Assembly: GCA_001051155.2 (NCBI GenBank)
Contig: JYIP02000005.1
Location: 4,464,001 to 4,528,000, forward strand
Direction: 5' to 3'
Length of the DNA: 64,000 nucleotides
Origin: Chrysoporthe austroafricana
Lineage: Eukaryota > Ascomycota > Sordariomycetes > Diaporthales > Cryphonectriaceae
Shown here: positions 58,822 through 64,000 of the stretch, in pieces
Layout of the letters: every line of letters starts with the position of its first letter
How positions within the stretch are numbered: position 1 is the stretch's first letter
Notes under the pieces: model-generated
Told to the model about the DNA's origin: nothing
The model's input: the letters and a program-made list of their open reading frames with translations, nothing else
The model's database searches: none
Program-made: the position numbers and the translations under genes

Positions 58822-59907
58822 TCACGCATGTGCAAGGATGGTGCCGTTCATACACACCTTGCCTCCTTTGGCAACGGCAACCTCCCAAGTCTTCCCCTCC
58901 TCAGCGTCCTCCACAGAGTCCGTCCGGATTACGTACTGGTCGCCGGCGTAGAGTGGCGAGAGGGCCCGGTAGCTGATCTCGGCTGCCTCCTGGCCATCCC
59001 CATGCACATCTCTCCAGTAGTCCATCATGCCGATAAGGTTGAGAGGCCCGTGGACGACAACGCCGGGGTGGCCCTCGACGTCTCTCGTCCACGACTCGTT
59101 GTAGTGTATCATATGGGCGTTGAACGTCAGCGCGGAGAAGCGGAACAGCGCGACTGGTGACCAGCTGAGCCTGCGCTGGGGCAGATCTAGCAACAAGTCA
59201 GTAGTCGCATGCAGAGGGACCAAGCACTCTCTCAACTCACCAGAAGCGCCCACCCTCACATCCTCGACGCTCGAGCACCTACCCACCGCCCCCGGCACAG
59301 GATCAGCAGCATTCACCTCCGCCCTGGCCGGCGCCGCCGCTGCCGGCGGCCGGAAGATCCACGACCGTCCGTCCACCAGCGCCAGCCCCTCGGGCCCCCA
59401 GAACTCCTTCTCGACATCTACAAGAACCATCTCGCCACCGTCCCGGCCCCTCTTCGCCGCGGCGCCCACGAGCCGCGTCCGCTCCTCCACCTCGTCGCCG
59501 ACGCGGAGCGGCACCCCGCGCGCCCAGCGCATCCGGCCGCCGGCCCACATGCGCCGCGAGAAGGGCGCGTGCGCGTTGAACGTGCGGTCCGTGCCGTCGG
59601 CGCCGAGCCGCGCCTCGAGCTGCGCCGGGCAGAAGTACGCGAGGTGGTAGCCCGGCGGCAGGGGCGTGCCGCGCGGCGGCGGGCGCGCCGCCACGTCCAG
59701 CCCCCGGCGCAGCTCCGCGCGCCCGAGGGTCAGGCTGAGCTTCTGGGCCTGGTGCGCGTCCAGGGCCTGCCGGCTCGTCAGGGTCTGGCCCTCGAAGGCG
59801 CGCAGCACCTGCTGCGCGGCGTCCGCGGCGGTGGTGAGGGCCCGAGCGCCCCGGCGGGCGGTCCTGTTGAGGCGCGGGGCGGCGGAGGAGATCAGGGCTG
59901 TGGCCAT
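58822..59907 (-). CDS. MaoC/HTD2-like mitochondrial hydroxyacyl-thioester dehydratase
   Basis: Two exons on the minus strand, 59907-59241 and 59186-58822, give 343 aa. The 54-nt intron is a multiple of three and stop-free, so the unspliced reading (361 aa) is also open. The Arg-rich N-terminus (LNRTARRGARALTTAAD) resembles a mitochondrial presequence. Two hot-dog halves follow. The first holds PLPPGYHLAYFCPAQLEARLG and RRMWAGGRMRW; the second holds RFSALTFNAHMIHYNESWTRDVEG and GVVVHGPLNLIGMMDYW. HTD2 enzymes dehydrate 3-hydroxyacyl-ACP in mitochondrial fatty-acid synthesis, which supplies octanoate for lipoate. Related fungal proteins are also annotated as mesaconyl-C4-CoA hydratases, so substrate class is uncertain. 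In homologues I recall Asp after HY in the IHYD motif; here it is Asn. Confidence 0.82.
   Translation of the reverse strand: MATALISSAAPRLNRTARRGARALTTAADAAQQVLRAFEGQTLTSRQALDAHQAQKLSLTLGRAELRRGLDVAARPPPRGTPLPPGYHLAYFCPAQLEARLGADGTDRTFNAHAPFSRRMWAGGRMRWARGVPLRVGDEVEERTRLVGAAAKRGRDGGEMVLVDVEKEFWGPEGLALVDGRSWIFRPPAAAAPARAEVNAADPVPGAVGRCSSVEDVRVGASGELRECLVPLHATTDLLLDLPQRRLSWSPVALFRFSALTFNAHMIHYNESWTRDVEGHPGVVVHGPLNLIGMMDYWRDVHGDGQEAAEISYRALSPLYAGDQYVIRTDSVEDAEEGKTWEVAVAKGGKVCMNGTILAHA
59187..59240 (-). other. 54-nt in-frame, stop-free intron
   Basis: On the minus strand it has a GTGAGT donor, a CTGAC branch-like motif and a CTAG acceptor, in phase 1. Splicing gives VGAS-D-LPQRRLSW. Retention would insert 18 residues just before the second hot-dog domain. 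Confidence 0.75.
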
Positions 59908-60458
59908 GCTGGGCGGGCCGGTGAGGCTGCGGTGGGTGGGCTGCGGCGAGGTTGTGGAGAGTTGAGATCCCGGGCTCGGTGGACAGGTGCTGATCCTGGC
60001 ATGGGAGACAGCATGCGTCGATCCGCAGGCAAGCTGTGGTGAGAGTCAGAGAGTGGGACCCGGGGAGGCGTGTGCCCCCGTTGACAGTTGCTCGTACGGG
60101 TAGTCAGCAGGCTAGACTTTGGGCGACAAGAAGCAGTCTTGGTGTTGTGCCAGTTCATGTATAAGGGCGACGGAATCGGGTGCCGTTCGAGCCCGGCCTA
60201 CTGGGTGGTCATTTCGGACCGGCTCGGGGCGGGGTTGAATAGCCGGCTCGGTTATATGGGGTCACGAAGGTCGTCCTGGCACAGGATCGAGCAGAAGGAT
60301 CATGATCTCTTGTGTACGGAGAGATTGCTGTCCTTCGCTCTGTTCTGTTGCCTCTTATTTTATTTTCTTGTCTTTCTTCCGTTGTCTTCTTCCTTTTTTA
60401 ATTTGTCATTTTGTCGGGAGGGAGCGCTTGGGTTGTCCCTTGTTGACACCAGCACTAG
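59908..60458. other. Intergenic region between dehydratase and dehydrogenase genes
   Basis: 551 bp containing the HTD2-like promoter and the 3' end of the dehydrogenase transcript. A T-rich patch lies at 60345-60420. No ORF is supported. Confidence 0.55.
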
Positions 60459-61651
60459 TTATATCACAAGAAGAGGTTTGACAACACTGCCTTTCTTCAT
60501 TTCTTCCAGCGCCTTGTCCATATCCTCAAACCTGAACTCGGCCAATAGCTTGTCGAAAGGAAACCGTCCGTCTCTGTACATCTCGAGCAGTCTGGGAATC
60601 ATCTGCCTGGGGACGGAGTCTCCCTGATGCGTCCCCCGATGAGTGATCCCCTTGACCAGGTGCTGCGCAAGGCTGTATCCAGCTACATTCGAGTCGCTTC
60701 CCGACCCGATCGTCACGAGGGTCCCTAGTTTATCCAGGGCCAGATGTGCGGTCCTGACAATGCTCTCGTGTCCCGCACAGTCCAGCGCAAAGTCCATGCC
60801 GTGCTCGTCCGGAGTAAATCTGCGCAGCTCCGCTGCGACGACCTCATTGGATTTTCCAGATGAGTTGTAAAGATGAGTCTTCGGCCCAAGTATAGACTTA
60901 GGTATTATGTCCAATTTTGTCTGCGAAATGTCGACCAGCACGATACAGGCCGGGTCGGTGAGTTGAGCGGCGAGCAGGGCAGCAAGACCGACAGCGCCGC
61001 CGCCGAAGATGGCTATCCTCGAGCCGGGAGGTGGTTTGAGAACATTCCTGGTACATTTAGCAATGCATACTCCAGTTTTAGTTCCTCTGTAAAGGGAACA
61101 GCTCACATGATTGTGCCCGCGCCCGTCTGAATCCCACATCCCAGGCTCGCACACCGCCTCAGCTCCTCCGCGCCCACGTCCCCAACCCGCACACAGCTCT
61201 CCTCCCTCACCAGCGCCACCCGCGCCATGCTGCTCTGCCCAAAGAAGAACCCGTTCACCGCGTCTCCGCCGCCCGCCACGGTCGCGACCGCGCTGCCGTC
61301 ATCCCGCCGCCCGCCGAAGTTCAGCGGGAACAGCCTGTCGCAGTAGGGGTTCAGGCCCCGCGCGCACCGCCGGCACTGCATGCACGAGGCGAAGGCCAGC
61401 ACCACCGCGTCGCCGGGCTTCACGTAGGCCACCTCCGGGCCGACGGCGCGCACGTAGCCGGATCCCTCGTGCCCGATGATGAGGGGCGGCGCGAGGAAGA
61501 AATCCCCCGCCGCGGCGCGGATGTCGGAGTGGCAGATGGACGCGGCCACGATGTCGACGAGGAGCTCGCGGGGGCCGGGTGCGGGATACGTGACCTTCTC
61601 CAGACTCAGCGCCGGCGGACGGGCGACGTAGGCTTCGGTTGATATGGACAT
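60459..61651 (-). CDS. Zinc-dependent alcohol dehydrogenase (medium-chain MDR family)
   Basis: Two exons on the minus strand, 61651-61107 and 61047-60459, give 377 aa. Catalytic zinc ligands Cys40 (SICHSD), His61 (GHEGSG) and Cys172 (LGCGIQTGAG) are present. The structural-zinc loop has Cys90, 93, 96 and 104. The Rossmann motif IFGGGAVGLAAL is followed by VLVDIS, whose Asp favours NAD. The arrangement fits aryl/benzyl-alcohol dehydrogenase-like and class III-like fungal enzymes. No mitochondrial signal is seen, so the protein is probably cytosolic. The 59-nt intron begins GTGAGC and ends TACCAG. The gene sits head-to-tail with an MFS permease 480 bp upstream on the same strand, which suggests, but does not prove, a shared catabolic role. 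The substrate is unknown. Confidence 0.93.
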
Positions 61652-62130
61652 CTTGGGAATAGGGGCAGGAGAACTTCAGCTGGCACCAAGGATGGACGTC
61701 AGAGGCCGGTAGGATCTCTGGAAACGAGCAGGGTCTTTAGAATCGGAGGACTTCGTGGCCTGGATTGGTCCCGCAGTCCAAATGAGGTCTTCCGATGAGA
61801 TCGTCGGCCGGGTTGCTCTTAATGGCAATCTCCAAATACACTCTCTTGTCAGGTTCTGGTTCGGGGCAACCGAGCTTTAATGCCGGCAAATATTTTACCC
61901 TGTTGGAAATCTTGCAATACCTCCTTGTTGTGAACTACTGCTGGCTGACTACACTATGGATGTGGAGGCTGCCGCTGATTGAAGACTTGACTATCGTGGC
62001 AACCTAAGCCTACACGGGCTTTTGGATGGTATGCATGCGGCGTACAGCTATTTATGCTATGTGTCCAAGTCTCTTATATACTCACATCCGGATAAAACCC
62101 CGCAATGCCATACTCAAGTATTGACAGATC
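61652..62130. other. Intergenic region between dehydrogenase and permease
   Basis: 479 bp, AT-richer, containing the dehydrogenase promoter and the permease 3'UTR. No recognised element. Confidence 0.55.
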
Positions 62131-63963
62131 TTAGAGAGTATACCTGAAAGCTGGGTGTCGGTAGCCCAAGAAATGCTGGCTCTGCCCGTCGAGCAGTCTC
62201 TTGTCCCTGTCACCTCTCTCTCGCTTCCTGTTCTCCCACCTGCAGTACGTCATCTGAATGCACACCGTGACAAGGCCCAATACGAGGGATCCCAAAGATA
62301 CGGAATGTCCGACGGTGTAATTCGGCCTACGACGGCCGCAACGTTAGCCGAGAGACGGTGCACGGGGCGGTTTTGATCATGGACAGAGGGTACTCACGCA
62401 TCGTCCGCCATGTAGATAAATGTAGCAGGGAACGCGGCGCAATTAGAAAAAGCGATCATGAAACCTATGCCCGTGGCCCGAACATAGTGTGGCGCGAGGT
62501 TGTTCGACAGCCAGCCCTGCGTTGATACTCATCAGTCAGCCACACGGGCCGCAGAGGGAACCCGACATTAGACACGGACCATAATCATTGCAGAGCACGG
62601 ATATATTCCAGCCGCGACGAGGAACGTGCCTCCGTAGCGCACCAGCTCTCGTTTCGCCGCGAGCAGCATGATGTATCCTGCCGCCGCGAGGATGCAGCCC
62701 CCGACCATGATAGGACCTCGTGCCCTGATCCTGTCAGACAGTGACGACGTCAAGAGCACCGTCACGAAAGCCGCCATATACGGCGGAACCGTAAAAAGTT
62801 GAGCTGTTGTGGGATCGGTATAGCCCAACCCGGTGATGATGGTGGGCAGGAAGAGAGAGAAGCTCTATGGCAGCACTGTCAAGCTGGTGATCTCTGAAGA
62901 GGACGTCTGCGGGAGGTGGCTTACGTAGAGCGGTATGAGCACGAAGAACCAGATCAGGGATGACAGCCACGTCTGCGGCGCCTTAAACGCCATCGCGACC
63001 CAGCGCCAGTCGAAGTGCTCCTCGTTGACATCCGCGACTTCAGTGGCTCCTTGCGCGTCTCGCTTCAGGCGAGCCATGGCAACCGCTCTCTCTTCCTCGG
63101 ACAGGAACCTGGCATCACGGGGCGTGTTCGGCATGAAGAAGAAGCAGGTCATGCCAAAGACCGTGGTGATGATGCCCTCGACTATGGCTGCTGCATCAGC
63201 ATTGTTTGGGAGAGAAGGGCCTGGTCGGCGACACACGCCGGGGTCAGAGCTCACTGAAGAAGATCCACGGCCAGCGGTCGTATCCGTGAAACCTGATCCT
63301 GGCCAGGCCGGTAGCGAGGAGCCCACCGAAAGCACCAGACAGAGGCGTCGCGCAGTAGAACATGCCCATCTGCCAGACCATCTCGTGGCGGCGGTAGAAC
63401 ATGGCGAGGTACACGATGATGCCGCCCAGCAGGCCGCCCTCGAAGACCCCCAGGAACAGCCTGGCCACGACCAGGCCGGCGAACGACTTCGTGAACCCCA
63501 GGAAGGTGCTGACGAGCCCGAAGAGCGTGATGAGGGTGGGCAGGTAGACGCCGGCCCTGACGTGCTTGACGAGCCAGTTGCTGGGCACGTCGACCAGGAT
63601 GTACGGGATGTAGAAGACCAGCAGGGCGACGTTGAACTTCGTCCCCGTCGAGATCGCCAGATCCTCTGTCAGGCCGTCGATTTTGGCATTTCCTATGTTG
63701 GAGCGGTTGATGAAAGCCAACAGCCTGCAGAAACTCAGCGATGAGGAGCAGCAGAGATCAAAAGATCCCAGACCCTACCATAGGCCAAACACGAAGGGAA
63801 TAACGTGCAAGTCAAACTTCCGATTCAATCTTCTGTCGTCAACCGGCGCGAGATCAAGATTTGTCTGCTCTCCCCCGACATGTTCGATATGGCTCTCCAG
63901 CGGCTTCTGAATCTCGCTGTCAGAGCCAGTACGGCCCGCAGTCTTCTCCCGGTCTATATCCAT
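62131..63963 (-). CDS. MFS permease, Dal5/allantoate (anion:cation symporter) family
   Basis: Six exons on the minus strand (63963-63779, 63724-63255, 63181-62925, 62864-62580, 62516-62398, 62326-62131) give 503 aa. The N-terminus is hydrophilic to about residue 50. The family block DRRLNRKFDLHVIPFVFGLW-LLAFINRSNIGNAKIDGL follows in helix 1. Other typical blocks are VPSNWLVKH, GVFEGGLLGGIIVYLAMFYRRHEM, FFFMPNTPRDARFLSEEER and GWLSNNLAPHYVRATGIGFM. The tail LGYRHPAFRYTL is characteristic of this subfamily, and its recovery supports the exon map. All intron phases close (54, 73, 60, 63 and 71 nt). Relatives carry allantoate, nicotinate, pantothenate, biotin and similar carboxylates. The substrate here is unknown. 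Only 37 bases of upstream sequence lie in the window. Confidence 0.93.
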
Positions 63964-64000
63964 ACGTCCGACGAAAGCGGTCAATGTAGTGCGAGCTCAC

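Noticed and set aside
1..63999. CRISPR arrays or bacterial operon signals
   Set aside because: No regularly spaced repeats or Shine-Dalgarno pattern; introns and gene families show a fungal nuclear genome.

Overview
This window looks like nuclear DNA from a filamentous ascomycete, probably a Sordariomycete. The evidence is high GC with strongly GC-ending codons, short 50-140 bp GT..AG introns, CT-rich and T-rich tracts before start codons, recurring TACCTA/TAGGTA words between genes, and fungal families such as the SUN cell-wall protein, VPS10 with two tandem receptor modules, CAP10 glycosyltransferase, fungal CorA-like protein and Dal5-type permeases. Exon maps below were built by hand from splice signals, reading phase and recalled family conservation; no alignment was run.

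Layout, 5' to 3'. Plus strand: a DUF1765 protein (2468-6558) preceded by tiny nested uORFs; a secreted SUN-family wall protein (12229-13678); the vacuolar sorting receptor VPS10 (15883-20493); a five-exon mitochondrial-looking lysine 2,3-aminomutase (24014-25895); a fungal-specific protein of unknown function with an unusually long 2.3 kb intron (31236-35619); and a polytopic CAP10/GT90 glycosyltransferase with a 23-nt first exon (37830-41010). Then SDH1, the succinate dehydrogenase flavoprotein (minus, 41761-44109), lies divergent to FBA1, class II fructose-bisphosphate aldolase (plus, 46360-47541). A Kes1/Osh4-type oxysterol-binding protein (minus, 48319-49844) and a GT31-type glycosyltransferase (minus, 50869-52306) follow. 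A 1317-aa CorA-like membrane protein with a 9-nt microexon comes next (plus, 53516-58311). The right end is a minus-strand series: an HTD2-like/MaoC dehydratase (58822-59907), a zinc alcohol dehydrogenase (60459-61651) and a Dal5-type MFS permease (62131-63963).

Most genes are core housekeeping (respiration, glycolysis, endosomal sorting, sterol transport, glycosylation, cell wall). The accessory flavour lies in the aminomutase, which is probably of bacterial ancestry, and in the right 11 kb, where the CorA-like gene uses more A/T-ending codons and the dehydrogenase plus permease pair suggests catabolism of an imported substrate. I saw no transposase, CRISPR array, rRNA or convincing tRNA.

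Long spacers (6.6-12.2, 20.5-24.0 and 25.9-31.2 kb) contain only GC-rich chance ORFs, microsatellites and two assembly ambiguities (N at 10672 and 23261). The second N is flanked by a duplicated word plus poly-C and is probably an artefact.
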